A stretch of 5,739 nt of DNA from an uncultured Erysipelotrichaceae bacterium (lineage in GTDB: Bacteria > Bacillota_I > Bacilli_A > Erysipelotrichales > Erysipelotrichaceae), in assembly GCA_905201565.1 (NCBI GenBank), contig CAJKOS010000120.1, forward strand, positions 1 to 5,739, in the 5' to 3' direction. Positions 1 through 5,739 of this stretch are shown piece after piece. The translations under genes were made by a program, and so were the position numbers. The notes under the pieces were generated by a model. That model had not been told where the DNA came from. It did not search any database and saw nothing but the letters and a program-made list of their open reading frames with translations. Position 1 is the first letter of the stretch. Every line of letters begins with the position of its first letter.

Positions 1-284
1 CATACAACATCCCACTGTGGGTTGGACTTTTCTGCCTCAATACGGGACATTGTCTCAGCACCATTACCGACAACAACTTCCACATCATAACCTGTCTTTT
101 CCTTGAACAGGTCAGGAATAATAGCATCGAAATCGTTCAGATAAACAGTGAGCGGTTCAGCTGCCTGTTCTTCAACAGTAGCAGCACTTTCAGCAGGCGC
201 ATCGCTTTCTTCTGCTGTGGAATTTCCACAACCAGTCATGGCAAGAAGCGCACTGACCGCAAGAATAGAATACTTCTTTTTCAT
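1..284 (-). CDS. ABC transporter substrate-binding lipoprotein, N-terminal part (cut by window edge)
   Basis: The first 94 codons of a gene that continues past position 1; no stop is present. The protein begins MKKKYSILAVSALLAMTGC, a lipoprotein signal peptide: lysines 2-4, a short hydrophobic core, and Cys19 in an MTGC lipobox (Met at -3 is slightly off the usual Leu/Val/Ile). An acidic, Ala/Glu/Ser-rich linker (about residues 20-43) leads to LTVYLNDFDAIIPDLFKEKT and a VVGNGAETMSRIEAEK segment. This resembles the first lobe of periplasmic-binding-protein type 2 proteins that bind Fe(3+) or aminoethylphosphonate-like ligands (SBP_bac_6 type). By family knowledge it would sit lipid-anchored on the outer face of the membrane and pass ligand to an ABC permease, which must lie beyond the left edge. 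The ATG is supported by AAGGGAG seven bases upstream (292-298). The ligand cannot be told from this fragment. Confidence 0.85.
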   Translation of the reverse strand, partial: MKKKYSILAVSALLAMTGCGNSTAEESDAPAESAATVEEQAAEPLTVYLNDFDAIIPDLFKEKTGYDVEVVVGNGAETMSRIEAEKSNPQWDVV

Positions 285-310
285 TTTCTCTCTCCCTTAT
301 GAATGCGTAA

Positions 311-340
311 ATCATACCGGGATTTCGTAAAACAAAAATA
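311..340 (-). promoter_or_regulatory. Probable promoter of the substrate-binding protein gene
   Basis: On the minus strand a TATGAT -10 box (311-316) lies 26 bases before the ATG at 284, a sensible short leader. The -35 element is poor: the best choices are the T-rich stretch TTTTTG with a 16-base spacer or TATTTT with an 18-base spacer. The position between the upstream terminator (376-400) and the gene supports an independent promoter here. The exact -35 is uncertain. Confidence 0.4.
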
Positions 341-375
341 ACCTTGCATGTAAAATTATTGTAAAGTTGCACAAT

Positions 376-400
376 AACAAAAAAAGAGGCTGATGCCTCT
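376..400 (-). terminator. Intrinsic terminator after the zinc-ribbon gene
   Basis: Read on the minus strand, AGAGGC and GCCTCT form a perfect 6-bp stem around the 4-base loop ATCA and run straight into a T tract (seven A on the plus strand, 379-385). It begins 2 bases after the stop codon of the gene ending at 403, so it should end that transcript before the substrate-binding protein gene. Confidence 0.8.
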
Positions 401-402
401 GA

Positions 403-774
403 TCATAAAGATGTAAAGTGTCCATGAAACAGTACATGATATGGTCCTTTTGGACGCACCCTGTAATGACCACCTGTGACACGTTGTTTCTTTCTTTCGA
501 CAATCTTCTCAGCGTGTTCAACAAGGGAGAACCTTCCCTCAGCGTCCCTCATAAATAGTCCACGCTTCAGTGGTGCCCCACAATTCGAACAAAGCGCAAA
601 CCCTTCAAGTGGCAATGCATTGGAATCCGGATTCACTTCCATATAGCCACATACCGGGCAATACATACCGGCATACATGCCATTCTCTGCCTTCTGAGGA
701 CGTGTCTCAAGCACCTGCTGGTCTGTTTCCTTTACCTCTTCCTTCTTTTTCTTCTTTTTGAAAAACCCGAACAT
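403..774 (-). CDS. Small zinc-ribbon-like protein with lysine-rich N-terminus
   Basis: A 123-residue protein of unknown function. It starts MFGFFKKKKKKEEVKE, a short hydrophobic patch followed by six lysines, then a charged, probably disordered stretch to about residue 32. Two CxxC knuckles follow, CPVCG (Cys39, Cys42) and CSNCG (Cys62, Cys65), spaced as in a zinc ribbon. The C-terminal half is basic (VERKKQR and later RVRPKGPYH) and has no membrane segment, so the protein is probably cytosolic or peripheral to the membrane. The reading frame extends upstream to a TTG at 792, but the ATG at 774 is preferred because GGAGGAG (777-783) lies just in front of it. It lies 67 bases downstream of the cardiolipin synthase gene on the same strand and ends at a terminator. 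A TATGAT at 795-800 could give it its own promoter, but no good -35 is visible. I do not recognise the family beyond the zinc ribbon. Confidence 0.8.
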   Translation of the reverse strand: MFGFFKKKKKKEEVKETDQQVLETRPQKAENGMYAGMYCPVCGYMEVNPDSNALPLEGFALCSNCGAPLKRGLFMRDAEGRFSLVEHAEKIVERKKQRVTGGHYRVRPKGPYHVLFHGHFTSL

Positions 775-776
775 AT

Positions 777-783
777 CTCCTCC
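777..783 (-). promoter_or_regulatory. Ribosome binding site fixing the ATG start at 774
   Basis: GGAGGAG on the minus strand ends two bases before the ATG at 774 (GGAGG core four bases away). It lies inside the alternative frame extension from the TTG at 792 and argues that translation starts at the ATG. Confidence 0.75.
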
Positions 784-841
784 ATGCCTCAAAAATCATA
801 CAACACTTTTCCATAAGGAAATCCGAACTTTCTGTGAAGAA

Positions 842-2359
842 TCACATCTGTGCCGCAAACAGCCTGATGATGTTGTAGAAGAAGCCTGTTAATGGTTTAC
901 TGATGGATTCCTGCAACGATACTTCATGGCTTTTTTCCATCGTCTTTTCCACGTCGTGCAACACATCCTGCACAACAGTTGAATCAAGGATATATGTCCC
1001 ATTTTCAAAATGGAGGTACAGGGAACGGTAGTCGAGGTTTACCGTACCAACCGTTGCAACTATATCGTCTGCCACAAAAACCTTGGCATGGACAAAACCA
1101 GGGGTGTATTCATGGATGTGCACACCACCGCGGATCAGTATTTCATAATACGAACGGGTGATGCCAAAGATAAGTTTCTTGTCCGGAATACCCGGGGTGA
1201 TGATATGGACATCTACACCGCGCTTTGCGGCAAGTATCAGGCAGTTGATCATGTCCGTATCGATGATGAGATATGGGGTCATGATATAGACATAGCGGTT
1301 CGCCCTGTTCAGGATGTTCATATACACATTCTGACCGGTCAGTTCATCATCTAATGGTGACTCTCCATATGGCACAATATAGCCATCTTTCTTTCCTGCT
1401 TCCACTTCTCCTCGGAATACCTCATAATCATCATCTTCCTTGCGGATGGCATTCCAGTTTGCAAGAAACAGACAAAGATATGACCATACAGCCTCACCTT
1501 TGATACGAATGATGTTGTCCTTCCAGTGTCCATGTTTCACAATGGCATTAATATACTCATCTGCGAGGTTCACTCCACCCGAGAAGGCAACCCTGCCATC
1601 AATGACCATGATCTTGCGATGGTCACGGTGGTTCATGATGATATTGATGAAAGGTGAAACACGGTTGAAGGAAACAGCCTTGATACCCTTTGCCTCAAGA
1701 ACCTTTGTATAAGAAGCAGGTACCGTCTGTAAAGAACCCATATCATCATACATGACACGGCACTCCACCCCTTCTTTTACCTTTTGTTCAAGGATGTCGA
1801 GCATCGCATTCCACATCCGTCCTTCTTCCAGGATGAAGTACTCCATGAAGATATATTTCTTTGCCTTGCGCATTTCTGCAAGCATCACTGGCCAGCCATC
1901 ATCCCCAAGCGGATAGTAATCAAGACCTGTGTTTTCATAGACAGGAAAGCCCTGGTTGATGAGGTAGTGCACCTCACCCGCGTGGACTGGATCCTTTTCT
2001 TCCACTTCTTTGAGCACCGCAGCATCCTGTACATAATACTTTTCTGCCCGTTTTGTTTCGGACACAATCTTATAGAGAACCTTCGATGTCAATAGATTTG
2101 CGCCTAATACCAGATACAGCAATGTACCGGGAACCGGGAAAAGAATGATGATGATCATATAGATCAGATCCGAAGAAAGATGTCTGCTGTTGCGGACAAT
2201 AGACAACAGGATGATGACACTCAAAAGACGCAATGCCACACTGATCCATGCCGCAAGTCCTACAAAATATTGCAATATCGTATAGACCAATACAATTTCT
2301 ATGATTGCCGCTATAACAAGAACAAGAATCCTTCCAAGAATACCTTTTACTTCATTCAT
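842..2359 (-). CDS. cls: Cardiolipin synthase (phospholipase D superfamily)
   Basis: A 505-residue membrane enzyme that condenses two phosphatidylglycerol molecules into cardiolipin and glycerol. The N-terminus has two or three hydrophobic helices (about residues 6-37, 40-55 and 64-90), typical of bacterial Cls. Two catalytic HKD motifs are intact: HRKIMVID (His247, Lys249, Asp254) followed by GGVNLADEY, and HAKVFVAD (His424, Lys426, Asp431) followed by GTVNLDYRS. Length is within the usual range (about 480-510). The ATG is supported by AAGAGG seven bases upstream (2367-2372). The gene starts 66 bases after the second AEC transporter gene on the same strand; no convincing promoter is visible in that gap, so some transcription may come from the AEC operon. 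No key residue is missing. A minor alternative is a PLD-family enzyme with another headgroup donor, but the domain layout is standard for Cls. Confidence 0.96.
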   Translation of the reverse strand: MNEVKGILGRILVLVIAAIIEIVLVYTILQYFVGLAAWISVALRLLSVIILLSIVRNSRHLSSDLIYMIIIILFPVPGTLLYLVLGANLLTSKVLYKIVSETKRAEKYYVQDAAVLKEVEEKDPVHAGEVHYLINQGFPVYENTGLDYYPLGDDGWPVMLAEMRKAKKYIFMEYFILEEGRMWNAMLDILEQKVKEGVECRVMYDDMGSLQTVPASYTKVLEAKGIKAVSFNRVSPFINIIMNHRDHRKIMVIDGRVAFSGGVNLADEYINAIVKHGHWKDNIIRIKGEAVWSYLCLFLANWNAIRKEDDDYEVFRGEVEAGKKDGYIVPYGESPLDDELTGQNVYMNILNRANRYVYIMTPYLIIDTDMINCLILAAKRGVDVHIITPGIPDKKLIFGITRSYYEILIRGGVHIHEYTPGFVHAKVFVADDIVATVGTVNLDYRSLYLHFENGTYILDSTVVQDVLHDVEKTMEKSHEVSLQESISKPLTGFFYNIIRLFAAQM

Positions 2360-2390
2360 ACCAAAACCTCTTCTTCAAGCGTACCACAAC

Positions 2391-2424
2391 AAAGAAGAAA
2401 AAAGACAATACATCATCGTATTGC
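2391..2424 (-). terminator. Weak candidate terminator after the AEC transporter pair
   Basis: Two bases after the stop codon of the second AEC gene, the minus strand reads CAATAC, a 6-base loop GATGAT, then GTATTG, followed by a T-rich run broken by C (2391-2405). The stem has only two G-C pairs, so termination would be weak and partial readthrough into cls is likely. Confidence 0.4.
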
Positions 2425-2425
2425 C

Positions 2426-3337
2426 TTACAATCCTGCAATCATGATCACAAGTGGTATGGTCACAATGGATAATAGTGTTGATACACAAACTGCTGAAGA
2501 AGCCATGAGTTCTGGCTGATGATACTTTCTTGCGAACAGAACTGTGGCATTAGCTGCTGGCATTGCCGCAATGATAATGCCTATACCACATACCATAGGA
2601 TCATGAATGAGTGCCTTCATGACAGGAATATAGAGAAGTGGAATAACAACACTGGTGAACAAGACGAGCACATAGATCTTCCAGTCTCCAAAGACATCCT
2701 TCAACCGGTATCCTGCAAGGGTTGCGCCAATGATCAGCATCGCTAGTGGTGTAGTCATATCCCCAAAGCTGTTGAGTGGGACAAGAATCCATTCTGGAAA
2801 CATGATACGGAAAGCATAGAGGAATACCGCAAGTACAGAAGCCACCATACCCGGTGTCAATAACTGACGCAGATCGAAGGATAACCCCTTTCTTTCTGCC
2901 ATGATGGCATCCCCGGCAATAAACAGGGATACATTGAAGATCATATTGACAATTGCCGTATATAGTACTGCAATGTCCCCATAGAGTGCCCTCATGAGGG
3001 GAAATCCCATAAATCCAATATTGGGATACATGATGATAAACTGCACAAGTCCTCTTGCCTTATGAATGGGTAGTATCTTCAATAGTACAATGGCAATCAG
3101 CGGCAATCCAAAGACAAGCAGTGCTGTCATCAAGAGAATATCACTCAAAGGCATACCATCCGGTATTTCTGTTTCTACCGAGCCGATGATTAACAAAGGC
3201 ATCGTGATATTCAATACAAAACTGTTCAATCCGGCAATGAAGTCTTCCTTCAAAACCTTTGTGCGTACAAGTACAAAACCTGCCCCAAGCATGATGAAGA
3301 GTTCCACCATCTGGGTAATGACAATTCCAATATCCAT
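2426..3337 (-). CDS. AEC-family transporter (auxin efflux carrier type), second of tandem pair
   Basis: A 303-residue integral membrane protein, almost entirely hydrophobic, consistent with about ten helices. It has the family's two-repeat layout: an N-terminal half with TMPLLI (residues 45-50) and YPNIGFMGFPL (104-114), and a C-terminal half with MTTPLAMLIIG (194-204) and AAMPAANATVLFARKY (257-272). These match the Mem_trans/AEC family, whose studied bacterial members move malate and other organic acids; plant homologues relate to auxin carriers. The substrate here is unknown. The frame extends upstream to a TTG at 3376 inside the preceding gene, but the ATG at 3337 is preferred because AAAGGAG (3343-3349) lies five bases before it. 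The gene starts 10 bases after the stop of its paralogue, so the two are one operon. Sequence similarity between the pair is limited to the conserved motifs, pointing to old duplication or distinct subfamilies. Confidence 0.92.
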   Translation of the reverse strand: MDIGIVITQMVELFIMLGAGFVLVRTKVLKEDFIAGLNSFVLNITMPLLIIGSVETEIPDGMPLSDILLMTALLVFGLPLIAIVLLKILPIHKARGLVQFIIMYPNIGFMGFPLMRALYGDIAVLYTAIVNMIFNVSLFIAGDAIMAERKGLSFDLRQLLTPGMVASVLAVFLYAFRIMFPEWILVPLNSFGDMTTPLAMLIIGATLAGYRLKDVFGDWKIYVLVLFTSVVIPLLYIPVMKALIHDPMVCGIGIIIAAMPAANATVLFARKYHQPELMASSAVCVSTLLSIVTIPLVIMIAGL

Positions 3338-3342
3338 ACCGA

Positions 3343-3349
3343 CTCCTTT
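3343..3349 (-). promoter_or_regulatory. Ribosome binding site overlapping the upstream stop codon
   Basis: AAAGGAG on the minus strand shares two bases with the TAA stop (3348-3350) of the first AEC gene and lies five bases before the ATG at 3337. It fixes the start of the second AEC gene and suggests translational coupling between the two. Confidence 0.75.
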
Positions 3350-4262
3350 ATAACACCATACCTGCAATTGCCACAATCAATGGCAATGTCAAAAGACAGA
3401 GGATTGTCGTCATGCATACTTGTTCGACAGCACTGCGATAATCACTGTGGTACGCCTCAGCAAATATAGCAACATTAGAACCTACCGGACAGGCAGCCGC
3501 AATGAGCACTGCCATGCGGATGGTTTCATTACCAATTGGCAGAAGCACAAATGCCAGCAGGGTGATCAGTGGTATCACAACAAGGCGCACAAGGGAAACA
3601 ACATAGATATTCTTCTTTGCAAGCATTGCCCTTAAATCACACTGGGCAAGATAAACACCAGAGACAATCATGGCAAGTGGTGTATTAAGACCAGACACAA
3701 GATCAAATACATCTGTGACAAGTACCGGTAATTGTATGCCGCTGATAAACAGGATGATACCGATCAATACGGCGATGACGATGGGATTGGTGATGATGGC
3801 TTTTGGTTTCATGACCGACTTGTCACCACTCATCACAAAGACACCATATGTCCATTGCAAAGCATTGATGAGTACAATCATCATCGAAATGTAGAACACC
3901 GCACCTTCCCCAAGGGTTGCGGAAATGAGCGGTATACCGATAAAACCAGCATTGGAGAAACTCGATGAGAAGTTGGCAACACCATCTTTCTTTCCAAAGA
4001 ACACATAGGACACAAGGATGGCAATGCCCATTGCCACAAGAGATATGATGACAGAATGGATGAGTGCTGAAACATTCTCCGCACTTCTTTCAATCATGAA
4101 GTTTTTGACAATGACCACCGGAATCACAAGATATAACAAAATCTTTCCAATATCCTTCGATCCCTGATTACTGATGAACTTCACTTTGTAGAAAACAAAA
4201 CCAATACACATCAGGATGAACATGATGATGATCTGGTTCAACAACAAGCCTGCAATACCCAT
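3348..4262 (-). CDS. AEC-family transporter (auxin efflux carrier type), first of tandem pair
   Basis: A 304-residue integral membrane protein with about ten hydrophobic segments. Family landmarks are YLVIPVVIV (residues 44-52), SFSNAGFIGIPL (101-112, with Asn104, Gly106, Gly109, Pro111), LNTPLAMIVSG (192-202) in the second half, and ACPVGSNVAIFAEAY (257-271) near the C-terminus. The Asn in the broken helix of each half is the kind of position conserved across AEC proteins. By family knowledge it is a secondary carrier for a small organic acid in the cytoplasmic membrane; direction and substrate cannot be read from sequence. The start ATG follows AAGGGGG at four bases (4267-4273), and a promoter lies just upstream at 4286-4313, making this the first gene of a minus-strand operon with the second AEC gene and possibly cls. 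It diverges from an MFS transporter gene. Confidence 0.93.
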   Translation of the reverse strand: MGIAGLLLNQIIIMFILMCIGFVFYKVKFISNQGSKDIGKILLYLVIPVVIVKNFMIERSAENVSALIHSVIISLVAMGIAILVSYVFFGKKDGVANFSSSFSNAGFIGIPLISATLGEGAVFYISMMIVLINALQWTYGVFVMSGDKSVMKPKAIITNPIVIAVLIGIILFISGIQLPVLVTDVFDLVSGLNTPLAMIVSGVYLAQCDLRAMLAKKNIYVVSLVRLVVIPLITLLAFVLLPIGNETIRMAVLIAAACPVGSNVAIFAEAYHSDYRSAVEQVCMTTILCLLTLPLIVAIAGMVL

Positions 4263-4285
4263 ACTTCCCCCTTCAGACGGTTTCT

Positions 4286-4313
4286 ATCATACCACCACAT
4301 ACATCTGAAACAA
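4286..4313 (-). promoter_or_regulatory. Promoter of the AEC transporter operon
   Basis: On the minus strand, TTGTTT (4308-4313) and TATGAT (4286-4291) are separated by 16 bases. TGG directly before the -10 gives an extended -10 element that can offset the imperfect -35. The predicted leader is short: 23 bases lie between the -10 box and the ATG at 4262. Confidence 0.6.
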
Positions 4314-4331
4314 AAAGATCACCTTGCCGAT

Positions 4332-4347
4332 TTTCCATTTTTGGAAA
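4332..4347. promoter_or_regulatory. Candidate operator palindrome in the divergent region
   Basis: TTTCCA and TGGAAA form a perfect 6-bp inverted repeat around TTTT, with the dyad extending to GA/TC outside if one T is bulged. It lies between the start of the AEC operon and the MFS gene, upstream of both, where a repressor or activator could act on either. No regulator gene is in view. It is AT-rich, so a chance match is possible. Confidence 0.4.
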
Positions 4348-4386
4348 TCCATAGCTGTAACAAAGCTGTTTCTGTAAAGTAAACTC

Positions 4387-5622
4387 ATGAAAACAGAAAG
4401 AACAAAACAGAAAGGAAACATGCGTCACTGGATCATCGTTGGTCTGTTATGCATGTTATCCGCAAGCTCCATCGGGCTTTGCACAAATTCCATCGGCGTA
4501 TTCTATACACCCGTTTCAAACGCCCTGCATGTATTGAAAGGCACATTTGCCATGCATGCGACACTTTCCAGCCTTTGCACAGCAGCAGTTGCCCTGTTCA
4601 TGCCAAAACTCATGAAGAAAGTACGGTACAAGCTTCTTCTTTTTACTGGTGTATTGCTTGCGGCAGGTTCCACCTTCCTGATGGGATTCACCCACAATAT
4701 GATGGGTTTCTACATCCTTGGCATATTGAAAGGCATTGGTGTTGGCACCTTCAGTATCGTCCCCATCACGATGATCATCACAAACTGGTTTGAGAAATCC
4801 CATGGTCTTGCGACAAGCATCACCCTTTCCTTCTCCGGTTTGTCTGGTGCTATCTTTTCACCCCTCCTCACTTCCTGGATAAGCACGTTTGGATGGGAGA
4901 TGGCATATATCCTGATGGCAATTGCCATCCTTGTTCTCACCCTTCCACCATTGTTATTCCCCTGGCACATCAAACCTGAAGAAGAAGGACTGTTGCCATA
5001 TGGATATGACGAACATACAAAACCAAAAGCTGTATTACAGAAGACAACTTTCCAATATCTCACCACTGCTTTCCTTTGCATGGCACTATTCTCACTTCTG
5101 CATACCTCTATTACCGGCATATCACAGCATATTCCCAGCATGGCAGAAAGCGTATCGCTATCCGCACAGGATGGGGCATTGATGGTATCGCTGATCATGA
5201 TCGGCAATGTCACAACCAAACTGCTGATCGGCGTTCTCAGCGACCACTCCTCTCCCATCAAAGCATGTGTCACCATGATAGGCGTCAATATCGCTTCATT
5301 GTTGTTATTGTATACAGGCATGATCAACGTCAATGCGGCAATCATGTTTGTGGCATCTATCCTGTTTGGTTCCATCTATTCAGTAGGTGCAGTGGGCATA
5401 CCATTACTCACACGGTACTTCTTCAAGAGTGAAAACTACCAGAAAGCCTATTCTGTTATCGGCTTTATGACAAACTTTGGCTCTGCAAGTTCCCTCAGTC
5501 TCATTGGTTATGTCTATGACTTTACCGGAAGCTATATACCAGTACTCTTCATCGCCATTAGCTTTCACCTGTTGAACATGTGTCTTCTTGCCATCATATA
5601 TCGCTCATCTAAAAATTACTGA
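4387..5622 (+). CDS. MFS transporter, OxlT/monocarboxylate type
   Basis: A 411-residue protein with about twelve hydrophobic segments in two halves, joined by a hydrophilic loop at about residues 194-222. The segment NWFEKSHGLATSITLSFSG (133-151), with GLSGAIFSP after it, is typical of the OxlT (oxalate:formate) and monocarboxylate-transporter branch of the major facilitator superfamily. The second half keeps a motif-A-like GVLSDHSSP (282-290), whereas the matching loop of the first half (MPKLMKKVRYK, 72-82) lacks the usual Asp and is degenerate. By analogy the substrate is a small carboxylate, but this is inference. The start is uncertain: the ATG at 4387 has almost no Shine-Dalgarno sequence, while an in-frame ATG at 4420 (residue 12) has AAAGGA just before it, though close. 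Both leave the first helix intact. The gene diverges from the AEC operon and has its own terminator. Confidence 0.92.
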   Translation: MKTERTKQKGNMRHWIIVGLLCMLSASSIGLCTNSIGVFYTPVSNALHVLKGTFAMHATLSSLCTAAVALFMPKLMKKVRYKLLLFTGVLLAAGSTFLMGFTHNMMGFYILGILKGIGVGTFSIVPITMIITNWFEKSHGLATSITLSFSGLSGAIFSPLLTSWISTFGWEMAYILMAIAILVLTLPPLLFPWHIKPEEEGLLPYGYDEHTKPKAVLQKTTFQYLTTAFLCMALFSLLHTSITGISQHIPSMAESVSLSAQDGALMVSLIMIGNVTTKLLIGVLSDHSSPIKACVTMIGVNIASLLLLYTGMINVNAAIMFVASILFGSIYSVGAVGIPLLTRYFFKSENYQKAYSVIGFMTNFGSASSLSLIGYVYDFTGSYIPVLFIAISFHLLNMCLLAIIYRSSKNY

Positions 5623-5631
5623 GAGTAAGAG

Positions 5632-5662
5632 AATCCACGTCTCTATCAGGCGTGGATTTTTA
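5632..5662 (+). terminator. Intrinsic terminator of the MFS gene
   Basis: AATCCACG (5632-5639) pairs perfectly with CGTGGATT (5651-5658) around an 11-base loop, and the stem runs into TTTT at 5657-5660. It lies ten bases after the MFS stop codon. The minus strand has no T tract on the other side, so it acts mainly in the plus direction. Confidence 0.85.
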
Positions 5663-5699
5663 ATCGTACAAAGGCAATGATAAATGCAAGAATCACAAG

Positions 5700-5739
5700 C
5701 GTGAACTACTCCAACTTATAGAAGTCGGAGCTTCCAGGA
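5700..5739. mobile_element. Possible IS200/IS605-type element end (subterminal hairpin), cut by window edge
   Basis: An imperfect hairpin is visible: CTCC (5709-5712) pairs with GGAG (5727-5730), there is one A/C mismatch, and ACTT (5714-5717) pairs with AAGT (5722-5725) around ATAG. The flanks, GTGAACTA before and CTTCCAGG after, resemble from memory the GAACTAC-stem-GCTTC pattern seen at ends of IS200/IS605 (TnpB-type) elements in Firmicutes. There is no T tract, so it is not an ordinary terminator. No transposase is in the window; one would have to lie to the right. Orientation and exact boundary are not known. Confidence 0.35.

Noticed and set aside
148..524. Several 60-70 codon frames on both strands around the substrate-binding protein gene and its upstream gap
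   Set aside because: They overlap the lipoprotein signal sequence, the terminator or the zinc-ribbon gene, and none has a ribosome binding site or a recognisable protein pattern.
775..792. TTG start at 792 for the zinc-ribbon protein
   Set aside because: The added residues are encoded by the ribosome binding site itself, and the ATG at 774 is directly preceded by GGAGGAG.
1010..1354. A 114-codon plus-strand frame inside the cardiolipin synthase gene
   Set aside because: It is antisense to conserved catalytic-domain sequence including HKD motif 2, with no family features of its own.
3338..3376. TTG start at 3376 for the second AEC transporter
   Set aside because: It would overlap the upstream gene by 29 bases and encode the Shine-Dalgarno sequence; the ATG at 3337 has ideal spacing and gives the usual AEC N-terminus.
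4305..4320. TGAAACAAAAAGATCA as a possible catabolite-response (cre) site
   Set aside because: It lacks the central CG and the dyad symmetry of cre sites and overlaps the promoter -35 region, which explains its composition.
4710..5375. A 221-codon minus-strand open frame opposite the MFS gene
   Set aside because: It is fully antisense to a well-supported transporter, has no recognisable motif or domain, and its composition follows the reverse of the MFS codons.

Overview
The window reads as chromosomal DNA from a low-to-moderate G+C Gram-positive bacterium, probably an anaerobic gut-type member of the Firmicutes (Bacillota). The clues are purine-rich Shine-Dalgarno sites close to most starts, TATGAT-type -10 boxes, a Gram-positive-style lipoprotein signal peptide, a Firmicutes-like cardiolipin synthase, and compact gene spacing. 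The genus cannot be fixed from sequence alone.

Layout. Positions 1-284 (minus) hold the first 94 codons of a substrate-binding lipoprotein of an ABC importer; the gene runs off the left edge. A probable promoter and an intrinsic terminator (376-400, minus) separate it from the next gene upstream. Positions 403-774 (minus) encode a small zinc-ribbon-like protein with a lysine-rich N-terminus. Positions 842-2359 (minus) encode a complete cardiolipin synthase with both HKD motifs. Positions 2426-3337 and 3348-4262 (minus) encode two tandem AEC-family (auxin efflux carrier type) transporters, 10 bases apart and probably translationally coupled. A 124-base divergent intergenic region (4263-4386) carries a good minus-strand promoter and a candidate operator palindrome. 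Positions 4387-5622 (plus) encode a 12-helix MFS transporter of the OxlT/monocarboxylate type, followed by a strong plus-strand terminator (5632-5662). The last 40 bases carry a hairpin whose flanks resemble the ends of IS200/IS605-type elements.

How the genes may work together. Two AEC transporters (a family that includes malate and other organic-acid carriers) diverge from an OxlT-like MFS transporter. This suggests a locus for organic-acid uptake, exchange or efflux, perhaps controlled from the shared intergenic region. No enzyme in view names the substrate. Cardiolipin synthase and the zinc-ribbon protein follow the AEC pair on the same strand and may be partly co-transcribed with it, but a weak hairpin at 2391-2424 may separate them. 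I found no CRISPR array, tRNA, rRNA or defence system. Most of the window is ordinary housekeeping and transport; the less ordinary items are the zinc-ribbon protein, the divergent control region and the possible mobile-element end.
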